Position numbers and translations under genes: made by a program. From the NCBI RefSeq assembly GCF_005049105.1, contig NZ_SUKA01000007.1, forward strand, positions 62,001 through 126,000: DNA of 64,000 nucleotides. The letters are read 5' to 3'. The notes below the pieces were generated by a model that was given only the letters and a program-made list of their open reading frames with translations, did no database searches and had not been told where the DNA came from. This document shows positions 26,570 to 35,578 of the stretch, in pieces. Source of the stretch: Sphingobacterium alkalisoli (GTDB lineage: Bacteria > Bacteroidota > Bacteroidia > Sphingobacteriales > Sphingobacteriaceae). Positions within the stretch are counted from its first letter, which is position 1. Each line of letters starts with the position of its first letter.

Positions 26570-26921
26570 AAGGCAAAATACATTTTTTTGACTGCGACAT
26601 TGGACGCCGTTATTTGGGTTGCTGAACTTTCATTTGGTGAAGGCCTTGCTCGCATAATATAGCATCCGTTTCTTGAGATTCGAATGAAGGCTGGTCTGCA
26701 TCTCGATCTCCTGCCCCATACTGGTCTCGACCATCAGATCGCTATCCATACTCGGCATAGGAAAGCTTTTGGGAAGCCCTAAAAGCATGTCCTATTTTTA
26801 TAACGCATCGGGTGTATTTATGTTAACAAATTATTAAGCAGATTAACAAATCATTATATCTGATAATTGGAATAGCAAAATCTTTCATTTTGGTTACTAT
26901 ACTCATAGAGGACGACAAATC
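26570..26921. other. 352-nt region with a possible remnant of an ECF sigma gene 3' end
   Basis: No intact gene. Bases 26792-26812 match 36161-36181, the last codons and stop of the ECF sigma gene, with one mismatch in 21. In the frame ending at the shared TAA, residues RKAFGKP then a stop and KHVLFL resemble the sigma factor's RKRFVKALK...LFL end. This suggests a decayed sigma gene in front of fecR. Confidence 0.45.
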
Positions 26922-28100
26922 GTGTCTTCGATGCGTATGGAAAAGAAACTATCGGATATACTAAACAAGTATCACAGTAATAAATGTACCCCTGAAGAAA
27001 TCCAAAGTTTGGAGACCTGGTTTGAAGAAATTGCAAGAGGCCAACCGGGGGAGGAACCCGACCAGCAGACGATAGAAAACATGCTGGCTAAAATCAAGCG
27101 TTCGCCTCGATTCAATGCATCACCGCAGGCAAAATCAGCATTGTTAAAAACCTTGGCACGTCGGTACCGAGTTGCTGCCGCTTCATTGGTTTTCCTATTG
27201 GTCTCCGTTACTGTGGTATATCAGTACAGCAGAAGGCCCGCCGAACACACTGACAGGATAACCAGCAACGACATTCTGCCAGGAGGCGACAAGGCAATTC
27301 TAACACTGGCCGATGGGACCAGCATTGCACTGAACGACCAACAGGAGGGATTGATATCCAGACAGGATGGCATCACGATATCAAAAAATGGGCAGGGTAT
27401 GCTTGTGTATGTGACCGAAGCTCCTGAGCGCGCTGCTCGATATGCGACCAACACCTTAACTACGCCTAGGGGCGGGAGTCATCAAATTATCCTTCCCGAC
27501 GGATCCAAAGCCTGGCTAAATGCTGCTTCCTCCCTCTCCTACCCATTGGTTTTCAGTAAACACGAGCGCCGGGTGAGGATGACCGGTGAGGTCTATTTTG
27601 AAATTGCCAAATCTTCCATCAAACAGTCCGATGGAGAAAAAGAACCGGTGCCATTCTTCGTGGAAACAGACAAACAGACCATACAGGTATTGGGTACGCA
27701 ATTTAACGTAAATAGCTACACCAGCTACCCTACCGAGCGAACGACATTGGTAGAAGGCAAAGTAAAGGTAATATACCGCGCGACGGGCGAATACAAATTC
27801 TTAAGCCCCAATATGCAAGCGCAGGTTGCAGACAAAATCCAGGTCGTTAAGACCGATATAACCCGAAACGTCGCTTGGAAAAACGGCGACTTCATTTTCC
27901 GGAATGAACCGTTGGCCGACATCCTTCAGGAAGTGATGCGCTGGTATGATGTGGATATCGTCTGCCCAGAACACTTGGGGAAAATACGATTCAACGGCAT
28001 GGTATCCCGCAAAAAGCCCCTTTCGGCCATCATCCAAATGATCGCATCTACGGACAAAGTGGAACTGGAAGTAAAAGAAAGGAGGATAACCGTGAGGTAA
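26922..28100 (+). CDS. FecR family anti-sigma factor with DUF4974 tail
   Basis: A 392-residue inner-membrane protein that holds or activates an ECF sigma factor in response to a TonB-dependent receptor. The cytoplasmic N-domain (1-80) contains LSDILNKYHSNKCTPEEI; one transmembrane helix lies at about 83-101; the periplasmic FecR domain includes TTPRGGSHQIILPDGSKAWL and MTGEVYFEIAK; the C-terminal DUF4974 has VAWKNGDFIFRNEPL and ILQEVMRWYDVDI. The start is uncertain: GTG at 26922 has a GAGG 9-11 nt upstream, ATGs lie at 26931 and 26937. An STN-containing SusC follows, as expected, but no sigma gene precedes it; one lies at 35579. Confidence 0.93.
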   Translation: MSSMRMEKKLSDILNKYHSNKCTPEEIQSLETWFEEIARGQPGEEPDQQTIENMLAKIKRSPRFNASPQAKSALLKTLARRYRVAAASLVFLLVSVTVVYQYSRRPAEHTDRITSNDILPGGDKAILTLADGTSIALNDQQEGLISRQDGITISKNGQGMLVYVTEAPERAARYATNTLTTPRGGSHQIILPDGSKAWLNAASSLSYPLVFSKHERRVRMTGEVYFEIAKSSIKQSDGEKEPVPFFVETDKQTIQVLGTQFNVNSYTSYPTERTTLVEGKVKVIYRATGEYKFLSPNMQAQVADKIQVVKTDITRNVAWKNGDFIFRNEPLADILQEVMRWYDVDIVCPEHLGKIRFNGMVSRKKPLSAIIQMIASTDKVELEVKERRITVR

Positions 28101-28144
28101 TAAAAAAGAAAGATAACCCAAATGAGTAGACTTCATCAAAAAAA

Positions 28145-28170
28145 GCAGAGGGTGTTAGAGCACCCCCTGC
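28145..28170. repeat. Hairpin between fecR-type and susC-type genes
   Basis: GCAG plus GGGTG pairing with CACCC plus CTGC around a TTAGAG loop, preceded by an A-run that acts as a T-run on the minus strand only. On the coding strand there is no T-run, so it could be an RNA-stability or attenuation element between the anti-sigma gene and the strongly expressed receptor gene. Confidence 0.5.
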
Positions 28171-28237
28171 CATTGTGTCAAAAGTTTACTAAAACACTGT
28201 TCAATCAATATTTCAATCTTTTAACGTTAACAAAAAT

Positions 28238-31200
28238 ATGAATTTTTATCAAATCATGCGTGTTATGAAAATAACGATGCTATTGACCTTGTTTTGTCTG
28301 ATACATGTGAGTGCCGCGACATATGGGCAACGCCTGTCTATCAAGAAAAACAACGTATCCATACAGGAGATTCTCGAGGATGTGCGCCGCCAAGCAAACT
28401 ATGATTTCTTCTACGATGCTGATTTATTTGCCGATGCCAAGGTAATCAGCCTGGATATCGACAATGCAGATATTAATCAAGTATTGGCTCGATGCTTCAA
28501 TGGATTACCGTACACCTACACAATTTCAAACAAAATCGTAACCATCAAAAAAGACAACAGCAAACGGCATCATAAGACTGCGACGGCGGTAACGCCGCCA
28601 AAACAAACGGCGCGTATATCCGGAAAGATCGCCGATGAAAAAGGAGTTCCATTGGAAGGGGCTACCATCACGGTATTGGAAACCAAAAAAAACGTGCAGT
28701 CTGACCGTCGTGGCGAATACGAAATACCGGTGGCTCCAGGTACATACACCATCCGTGTCAGTTACATTTCGTTCGAAAGCCAACAAATCGATCGCGTGAC
28801 GGTTACAGGCAGCGATCAACGCAAGGTAGTCGATGTTACCCTCAAAAAAACAATGGACGCCTTGGAAGAGGTAGTCGTCACATCGTTGGGACTGACAAGC
28901 ACAAAGCGACGGATAGGCACATCGATCCAAGAGATTAAAGGGGAAGATATGAACACAGCAAAAAGTGGAAATGCATTAACAGCACTGCAGGGTAAGGTAG
29001 CCGGTATGAATATGACCATGACATCGGGAGGCATGGCCAGCTCATCACGCATTGTATTACGTGGCGAATCCTCTTTGAATATTAATAAAAACACAGCATT
29101 GGTAGTCGTTGATGGTGTACCAATAAACAACAACATCGGCACCGGCAGTAGCAGTGATCTCTCGGTGGACTATGGAAGCGGAGGTGCCGAAATCAATCCC
29201 GACGATATCGAATCGATCAGCGTACTGAAAGGTGCTAATGCTGCTGCATTATATGGATCCAGAGCGGCAAATGGCGCAATCATCATCACGACAAAAAGCG
29301 CCTCCTCTTCGAAAGCCATGGGTGTAAGCGTTAATTCAAATACGGCATTCGATCAAGTGCTCAAACTTCCAGACTTCCAAAATAGCTATGGCGGCGGAAC
29401 GGGTAGCGGGCTGGATTATTATTCCTATGGAGATGGGCCGGACGGACCCAATACCAGCAATTCAGGACATAACTGGGGCGCCCCGTTCAACGGGCAGCAA
29501 TTCATCCAGTTTGGCTCGCCTTTGGATGAGAACGGCAATAGGATTCCGATCGCTTGGCAAGCCCGGCCGAATAACGTGCGGGATTTCTACGAACTGGGCC
29601 GGACACTTATCAATAGCGTATCGGTATCCAAATCGGGAGAGTTGGGTCACTTCCGGGCATCTTACAACAACTATGCTCAAACGGGGATCATGCCCAATAC
29701 CGAGCTAAAACGTAACCAGTTTAATTTAAACTCCAATGTCAACATCTCTTCAAAGGTGTCGGTAAGGACAAACATGAACTACATCAATAGCCATAGCGAC
29801 AATTTGCCTATCGTCGGATATGGCGGATCGTCGCCCACTTACAATTTTATTTGGTTTGAGCGAAATGCGGATATCAATTGGTTTAAGAACTATTGGATAC
29901 CCGGACAAGAAGACGTGAAGCAAGACTACTACTTCACCTGGGGAGACAATCCGTACTTCACGATGTATGAACAGTTAAACGGGATGAAACGCAATCGCCT
30001 ATTTGGCAACGCAGCCGTGGATTACCAAATCTTACCGCAGCTCAAAGCGATGGTCCGCACCGGCATCGACTACTCCGGCGAAATGCGTAGCTCCCAGCGC
30101 CCATTCAGTTCGGCAGTCAATACCAAAGGGTTGTACCGTCGGCAAGACCTGATGTACTTTGAGCGCAATTCGGATTTCTTACTCACGTACCAAGGCAAGG
30201 AAATAGGAGGATTCAATTGGTCTGCCAATGCCGGGGGAAACAATCTGCAGATCAACACTGGGCAAAATACGGCGACAGCCAATGGCCTGATCATACCAGG
30301 TGTATACAACTTGGGCAATGCCAGCAACAGGCCTGCATTAAGCGAGGCAAATACAGTCAAAAATGTCAACAGCTTGTATGCCTTTGCCGACCTGGACTAT
30401 AAAAATCAGATATTCGTGCAATTGACCGGACGAAACGACTGGTCGAGCACACTGCCTGCAGGAAACAACTCCTATTTCTATCCGTCGATATCGGCAAGCG
30501 GTATACTTTCGGATATGCTGGGCATCCAATCCCGATGGATAAATTTTTGGAAACTAAGGAGTTCATTTGCCCAGGTAGGCAGTGATACCGATCCCTACCA
30601 AACGGCTGCCTACTACGAGTACAGCACGCTACCCGGTGCGGTAGGCCTCCCGGCTACCATGCCCAATACTAATCTCAAACCCGAAATTACCTCTTCTTTT
30701 GAGGTAGGCACCGAATTCAGGATGTTTGCCAACAGGCTGCATATGGATTTTACCTGGTATACCTCACAAAGTAAAAACCAAATCTTACGCAGCCCGCTAT
30801 CCGTCAGCACTGGGTATACCGACAAGATCATGAATGCCGGTAAAATAAACAACCGCGGGTGGGAAGCGTTGATGACCGTGACCCCCGTCAAAAGCAAGCT
30901 CACCTGGGACATTACCCTGACTGCCTCCTCCAACCGAAGCAAAGTAATTGAACTTGCCGATGGCGTGGAAAGCTATATCATGGCGTCTGCCCAAGGCGCT
31001 ACCGTAGAAGCTCGCGTAGGTGGCAGGATGGGTGACATCTATGGGATTGGGCTTCAGCGCAATGAAGCAGGCCAGATCATATACCGGGGAGGTGTGCCCG
31101 TATTCACCAGCAACACGATGAAGATCGGAAATTATAACCCCGACCTTATTGCCGGCATAAAGAATAATCTAGCCTACAAAACCTGGTCTTTGGGCTTTCT

Positions 31201-31672
31201 GTTTGACGGCCGATTGGGTGGTACGATCTATTCTTTTACCCACGTAACGGGAACTGAAGCAGGTAGTTTGTCTAATACGCTACCCGGCCGTGAAGAAGGC
31301 ATCGTCGGAGATGGTGTGGTCCTCAATAACGACGGTACGTATTCGCCCAACACGGAACGGGTATCAGCTTATACATACTACCGGGGTTATTATCGACGAC
31401 CCAATGTGGAATCCAACTCATTCGACGCTTCCTTCATTAAATTGCGTGAATTGACGCTTGGCTACACACTGCCTACCGAAGTAGTCAAAAAGACACCGTT
31501 CAAATCGGTGCAACTGAACCTGGTGGGCAGAAACCTGCTTTTGTTTTCAAAAGCGCCAAACATCGATCCCGAAACCTCATTCGTATCCGGTGGCACCATC
31601 GTACCCGGCGTAGAAAACGCACAGATCCCATCGACGCGGAGTTTCGGACTGGACATCAAAATAGCACTTTAA
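28238..31672 (+). CDS. SusC/RagA-type TonB-linked outer-membrane receptor with STN signalling domain
   Basis: A complete 1144-residue receptor. Signal peptide at about 8-30; STN (secretin/TonB N-terminal) domain at about 33-105 (SIQEILEDVRRQANYDFFYD, then KIVTIKK), the part that signals to FecR; CarboxypepD_reg repeat at about 128-210 (ISGKIADEKGVPLEGATITV); TonB plug from about 215 with LEEVVVTSLGL, LQGKVAGMNM, VVVDGVPINNN and LKGANAAALYGSRAANGAI; then the large barrel. ATGs at 28256 and 28265 are alternative starts. SusD follows after 11 nt. The locus is therefore a TonB-receptor / anti-sigma trans-envelope signalling unit. Confidence 0.96.
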   Translation: MNFYQIMRVMKITMLLTLFCLIHVSAATYGQRLSIKKNNVSIQEILEDVRRQANYDFFYDADLFADAKVISLDIDNADINQVLARCFNGLPYTYTISNKIVTIKKDNSKRHHKTATAVTPPKQTARISGKIADEKGVPLEGATITVLETKKNVQSDRRGEYEIPVAPGTYTIRVSYISFESQQIDRVTVTGSDQRKVVDVTLKKTMDALEEVVVTSLGLTSTKRRIGTSIQEIKGEDMNTAKSGNALTALQGKVAGMNMTMTSGGMASSSRIVLRGESSLNINKNTALVVVDGVPINNNIGTGSSSDLSVDYGSGGAEINPDDIESISVLKGANAAALYGSRAANGAIIITTKSASSSKAMGVSVNSNTAFDQVLKLPDFQNSYGGGTGSGLDYYSYGDGPDGPNTSNSGHNWGAPFNGQQFIQFGSPLDENGNRIPIAWQARPNNVRDFYELGRTLINSVSVSKSGELGHFRASYNNYAQTGIMPNTELKRNQFNLNSNVNISSKVSVRTNMNYINSHSDNLPIVGYGGSSPTYNFIWFERNADINWFKNYWIPGQEDVKQDYYFTWGDNPYFTMYEQLNGMKRNRLFGNAAVDYQILPQLKAMVRTGIDYSGEMRSSQRPFSSAVNTKGLYRRQDLMYFERNSDFLLTYQGKEIGGFNWSANAGGNNLQINTGQNTATANGLIIPGVYNLGNASNRPALSEANTVKNVNSLYAFADLDYKNQIFVQLTGRNDWSSTLPAGNNSYFYPSISASGILSDMLGIQSRWINFWKLRSSFAQVGSDTDPYQTAAYYEYSTLPGAVGLPATMPNTNLKPEITSSFEVGTEFRMFANRLHMDFTWYTSQSKNQILRSPLSVSTGYTDKIMNAGKINNRGWEALMTVTPVKSKLTWDITLTASSNRSKVIELADGVESYIMASAQGATVEARVGGRMGDIYGIGLQRNEAGQIIYRGGVPVFTSNTMKIGNYNPDLIAGIKNNLAYKTWSLGFLFDGRLGGTIYSFTHVTGTEAGSLSNTLPGREEGIVGDGVVLNNDGTYSPNTERVSAYTYYRGYYRRPNVESNSFDASFIKLRELTLGYTLPTEVVKKTPFKSVQLNLVGRNLLLFSKAPNIDPETSFVSGGTIVPGVENAQIPSTRSFGLDIKIAL

Positions 31673-31683
31673 AAAAAACAGAC

Positions 31684-33129
31684 ATGAACATTAAAATAGC
31701 CTTTATATACGGGATCATCCTCTTAGCCACCGGAGGTTGCCAAAAAATTGACAATACAAACCCCAATGTCCCGTCACAGGTCAACCCGGGTGTCGTATTA
31801 CCGCAAGTGGTGTACAGCATCTCGAATACCCTTACCCACAGCGCTTTTGAAATCAACAACGAGTTGATCCAATACACCTGTATGAACAATACATTCACAG
31901 AGGTACAGCGATTCAAGTTACAACCGACTAATTCTAATCAACTATGGAACCTATACAACAGGCTGCGGGATCTCAATGACATCAACAGGATGGTCGAGAA
32001 TGGCACGGGACACAGCAACTACCGAGCAATCTCAGGCTTGATCAGAGTCTTCATCCTATCGATGATCACCGATACCTTTGGCGATGTGCCTTACACCGAA
32101 GCCGGTAAAGCGGTCGCCGATAATACCTTCACCCCGAAGTATGATTCGCAGGAAGACATTTACCTCGGACTGATCGAAGAGATACAGCAATATACGCAGC
32201 TCATCGATGTCAATGCGACACTGGATTTCGGGGGTGACTTGATCTATGGCGGCGATATGCTGAAATGGAAAAAATTTGGCAATAGTCTACTTCTCCGTAT
32301 GCTTATGCGAACCGTTGAGAAACAAACGTCAAAATCCAGGGAGCTGATCGCCCTTATCTTAGCTGATCCGGCGCAGTATCCCGTCATGGAGGGGAATGGC
32401 GACAACTTCATATACCGCTACTCGGGCAGCTTTCCCGATGTATTCCCACTCGCACCGAGCTTTGTCCGTGATTTTGACTTTAAGTATAAGTCGGTAAGTG
32501 CGTTTGTCGTGGATTCATTGACTAAATTTGGCGATGCCAGGCTTTTCCAATTTGCGCGGCCAACCAACGCATCGGCCAATACGGCCAACCCGGTATACGT
32601 AGGCCTACCCAATGCGCTCCCCGTTACCGAATCTGCGAACTACAATGGCGGATATAATTTCCAATCCTACCTGGGTACGCGCTTCCAGTCTGACGATGAG
32701 CCTGCCATCTGGATGACTTGCGCCGAAGTATTTTTTCTGAAGGCTGAGGCCGCTGCCAGGGGCTTTTATACTGGAGATGCCAAACAGTCCTATGACGAGG
32801 GCATCAAAAGCTCTTTCGACTATTGGGGCGCCCCATTTGAGACGGACTACCTGGCGCATCCGAGCGTCGCTTATGACGGTGGATTGGAAAAGATCTACCT
32901 GCAGAAGTACTTTAGCTTGTTCTTTACCGGTATCGAGGCTTGGTGTGAATACAGAAGGACGGGCCATCCCCGTCTGGTACCCGGCCCCACCAATGTCAAC
33001 GATGGAAAAATACCTTCCAGATTGCCCTACCCGATATCAGAACAATCACTCAACCAACAGCAGTACCAGGAAGCCTCCCAACGTATGGGTGGAGACAACA
33101 TGAACGGTAAAATGTGGTGGCAAAAATAA
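31684..33129 (+). CDS. SusD/RagB family lipoprotein (SusD-like_2 type)
   Basis: A 481-residue lipoprotein with a short signal and TGGC lipobox (Cys19). The start QKIDNTNPNVPSQVNPGVVLPQ and the helix pair with MITDTFGDVPYTEA are typical of the SusD-like_2 subgroup, which differs from classic SusD by a shorter N-terminal segment. The C-terminus has RLPYPISEQSLN as in this subgroup. It is the lid of the STN-containing SusC pore encoded 11 nt upstream. SusD-like_2 proteins often sit in loci for peptides or metal-related ligands and not only sugars, so the substrate is left open. Confidence 0.92.
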   Translation: MNIKIAFIYGIILLATGGCQKIDNTNPNVPSQVNPGVVLPQVVYSISNTLTHSAFEINNELIQYTCMNNTFTEVQRFKLQPTNSNQLWNLYNRLRDLNDINRMVENGTGHSNYRAISGLIRVFILSMITDTFGDVPYTEAGKAVADNTFTPKYDSQEDIYLGLIEEIQQYTQLIDVNATLDFGGDLIYGGDMLKWKKFGNSLLLRMLMRTVEKQTSKSRELIALILADPAQYPVMEGNGDNFIYRYSGSFPDVFPLAPSFVRDFDFKYKSVSAFVVDSLTKFGDARLFQFARPTNASANTANPVYVGLPNALPVTESANYNGGYNFQSYLGTRFQSDDEPAIWMTCAEVFFLKAEAAARGFYTGDAKQSYDEGIKSSFDYWGAPFETDYLAHPSVAYDGGLEKIYLQKYFSLFFTGIEAWCEYRRTGHPRLVPGPTNVNDGKIPSRLPYPISEQSLNQQQYQEASQRMGGDNMNGKMWWQK

Positions 33130-33139
33130 AAATAGCATC

Positions 33140-35236
33140 ATGAATACGAGAAAAATAGGATTGAGCATCATCGCCACTTGCTGGTTGATGGTCACTTACG
33201 GACAGACTGCAATGGACAGTCTGTCCATTGCCAACAGCGTCTTGCCCCACTTCAAAAATTGGTCCATACAAGAGGTTGTTCCAGGAGGAAGGATCGATGC
33301 AATACGGCAATTGGATGAGCATACGATCGCATTGGCTACCCGAGGTACGCAAAAAGGCAAGCTCTACATCAGTGATGACCAGGGGCAACATTGGCGTTTC
33401 CTATCCAAGCCGACCGAAAATGACATCACCTGCATTGCCGAAACGGGCGACAAACACGAGTTTTATATCTTGACGAGTCAGGCAGAGGTATACAGGACCT
33501 TGGATGGTGGGCAATCGTGGAAGCTATTGAAACAGCTGACAACCAACAAAAATACGGAAAACTATGCAGCCGCCTACGCCATCATGTACACAGCCCACGG
33601 TACACTGCTGGTTACAGACACTGATTCGGAAGGCGGCCATATCTACCGTTCCGCAGACAAGGGCAGCACCTGGACAGATCTTGGGGCTGTGTCTAAGAAC
33701 GCATTGTACAGGTTGGAAAAAGTAGGAAATGGTATCGTCGTCAACGGATGGGATGGCACCGTGTACAAAAGCATCGATGATGGCATGACCTGGAACAGGT
33801 TGGAAAAACTGACCGACGCAGCATTGTTTGCTACCGAATACTTGGGGATGGCTCATTTGCTGCAGGCCGACCAAGACGGCTACATCTACAGTAGCAGCAA
33901 CCTCGGATACACGTGGAAGAAATGTTCTCAATTAGATGGCGCGGCAGATGATTTCGTCAATATTGGATACGGTGCAGCATATTACGGTACCTATACCAGC
34001 GAGAAAAACGTGTACCTAACCTTAAACTATGGCCGTAGCTGGTGGAACCTCGGCGCCCTGCCCACGGTCGAAGGAGATTGGCTAGATCACGGTATACGGG
34101 TAGAGACAACAGACTCGGTCATTACCTTGTCTGCCACCAACAAAGGGTTTGTACTACGTGCGTCCTTTGCTAAAGACTTTCTTCACCATACCCTCCAACA
34201 GGTACAGGGTGCACAGAAAGAAATAAGCGCCAAGCATAAAATCCCCTTACATCAAGCTACTGTGGGCATGGTTAGTCATGTGAAAGAAATCAATGAGCCC
34301 GAGGACATCTTGATCCATAACAAATTTGCGTACATCCCCTGTCGGGATGGAAACAATGTAGCCATTATCGACTACCGAAATCCGGATAACCCCGTATTGG
34401 CACACAGCTTACGGGATCGGGATATTCTTGATGCGTTTAGTGTCGCCATAAAGGACCACTACCTGTATGTGCTATCGATGACCAACTGCCGGATAAGCAC
34501 CTATGACATCTCCGACCCTTATCATCCCGTAAAACTATCGGCAATCACGGTAGGCGGTGAAGGTAGCTTTTTGGAGCACTATCAGTCGAATTATACGCGT
34601 CTCCGGAAGATATGGATCGATGGGGACTATGCCTACGTAACTCATAGCTCGGAAAGCAAGGTTTATATATTGGATCTCCGTCATCCGGCGAAACCGGCCA
34701 TCGTAAGTTCATTCCACACGGGAGACGGGGCTTTTGCCGCACTGACCAAAGGAGATGTACTCTATTTGGCGGGTTACGGCCCCGGATCATCGCTCATCAC
34801 GGTAGACATCCGGGACAAACGCCATCCTGTCATAACGGATCGGGTGTATGACCCTGTATTGCTAAAAGGCACTTGTGCGCTCGCCATAGACGGAAACCAT
34901 CTTTTTGTGGTAGCATATAATGCCAATACCTTCTGGTCATTAGACATTTCCGACCCATTGCGTCCCCAGGTACGTTCACATATCGGCGACACGGATATGC
35001 AGGGACCGGGCAGGATAGCCATTTGGAAGAAAATGGCGTTTGTTTTGAACTCTTCCAATCACTCTGTAGCGATAATAGATATTTCAAAACCAGACAACCC
35101 CAGCCTGGCCCGCTATTTCCAAGACCCCCTGCTACGCAGGGTATATGGGATAGCGATAGATGGGGATATGCTTTTATTAGCCAGTAGGGAAGCCAATAAT
35201 TTTATTGTCCTTGATCTTAAAAATACTGGATTGTAA
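33140..35236 (+). CDS. Two-propeller exported protein: Asp-box repeats plus LVIVD repeats
   Basis: A 698-residue exported protein (signal peptide ending TYGQ, about residue 22). Residues about 50-330 carry six Asp-box/BNR-like turns: SDDQGQHWRF, TLDGGQSWKL, SADKGSTWTD, SIDDGMTWNR, SSNLGYTWKK and TLNYGRSWWN, giving a sialidase/sortilin-like propeller. Residues about 390-698 hold LVIVD repeats (VAIIDYRNPDNPVL, ISTYDISDPYHPVKL, VYILDLRHPAKPAI, LITVDIRDKRHPVI, FWSLDISDPLRPQV, VAIIDISKPDNPSL). No catalytic sialidase Arg triad is evident, so I regard it as a binding or scaffold protein of the SusCD system, 10 nt after susD. A strong terminator follows 57 nt after the stop. Confidence 0.8.
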   Translation: MNTRKIGLSIIATCWLMVTYGQTAMDSLSIANSVLPHFKNWSIQEVVPGGRIDAIRQLDEHTIALATRGTQKGKLYISDDQGQHWRFLSKPTENDITCIAETGDKHEFYILTSQAEVYRTLDGGQSWKLLKQLTTNKNTENYAAAYAIMYTAHGTLLVTDTDSEGGHIYRSADKGSTWTDLGAVSKNALYRLEKVGNGIVVNGWDGTVYKSIDDGMTWNRLEKLTDAALFATEYLGMAHLLQADQDGYIYSSSNLGYTWKKCSQLDGAADDFVNIGYGAAYYGTYTSEKNVYLTLNYGRSWWNLGALPTVEGDWLDHGIRVETTDSVITLSATNKGFVLRASFAKDFLHHTLQQVQGAQKEISAKHKIPLHQATVGMVSHVKEINEPEDILIHNKFAYIPCRDGNNVAIIDYRNPDNPVLAHSLRDRDILDAFSVAIKDHYLYVLSMTNCRISTYDISDPYHPVKLSAITVGGEGSFLEHYQSNYTRLRKIWIDGDYAYVTHSSESKVYILDLRHPAKPAIVSSFHTGDGAFAALTKGDVLYLAGYGPGSSLITVDIRDKRHPVITDRVYDPVLLKGTCALAIDGNHLFVVAYNANTFWSLDISDPLRPQVRSHIGDTDMQGPGRIAIWKKMAFVLNSSNHSVAIIDISKPDNPSLARYFQDPLLRRVYGIAIDGDMLLLASREANNFIVLDLKNTGL

Positions 35237-35293
35237 TCGTTGATTTTCGCTGCTCTACAACTATAGTAGCAACATCGGCTAATATACTAGGTG

Positions 35294-35329
35294 CAAAACC
35301 CGAAGCCAACAGTCTTCGGGTTTTGTATT
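35294..35329 (+). terminator. Rho-independent terminator of the second SusCD locus
   Basis: Perfect 12-bp stem CAAAACCCGAAG / CTTCGGGTTTTG (35294-35305, 35314-35325) with an 8-nt loop; the T-rich side precedes TATTA. It separates the SusCD/propeller genes from the sigma gene, so the sigma gene needs its own promoter. Confidence 0.85.
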
Positions 35330-35520
35330 AAACAACTCGTCACACCACAGTTGAAGCCGTTATCAGGCATTTTCCGCGCAACCATCAAACGTTTCCTTGC
35401 AAAGCTCAGCAAAACTGGGGTGCGTTGAGTTGCATGTTACTGGTTTTCATCATCCACAGCTTCTTCAGTCTCATGGCCCCCTTCACACAGGATTAACACA
35501 AACATAACAATTTCGATAGA

Positions 35521-35551
35521 CCAAAGTTCCTAACTTTGGCTGTTAGGAACT
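35521..35551 (+). promoter_or_regulatory. Overlapping palindromes with a -7-like box upstream of the ECF sigma gene
   Basis: Two mutually exclusive dyads share bases: CCAAAGTT/AACTTTGG (35521-35528 and 35532-35539, 3-nt loop) and AGTTCCTAAC/GTTAGGAACT (35525-35534 and 35542-35551, 7-nt loop). TAACTTTG at 35531-35538 matches the -7 consensus TAnnTTTG. The ATG of the sigma gene is at 35579. This could be an operator covering the promoter or alternative leader hairpins. Confidence 0.5.
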
Positions 35552-35578
35552 CCAACCTAAGCAATTGATTAGTATAAC

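Larger units (their letters stand above)
35237..35578. other. 342-nt intergenic region: terminator, then dyad-rich leader of the sigma gene
   Basis: Holds the terminator at 35294-35329 and the overlapping palindromes at 35521-35551 in front of the sigma gene; both are listed separately. No gene seen. Confidence 0.6.

Noticed and set aside
28526..28930. Long minus-strand open frame (134 codons) inside the SusC gene
   Set aside because: Fully antisense to a well-supported receptor gene; composition Cys/Arg-rich and unlike a protein family.
33524..33931. Minus-strand frame of 135 codons inside the propeller gene
   Set aside because: Shadow of the Asp-box repeats; no signal, domain or start site.
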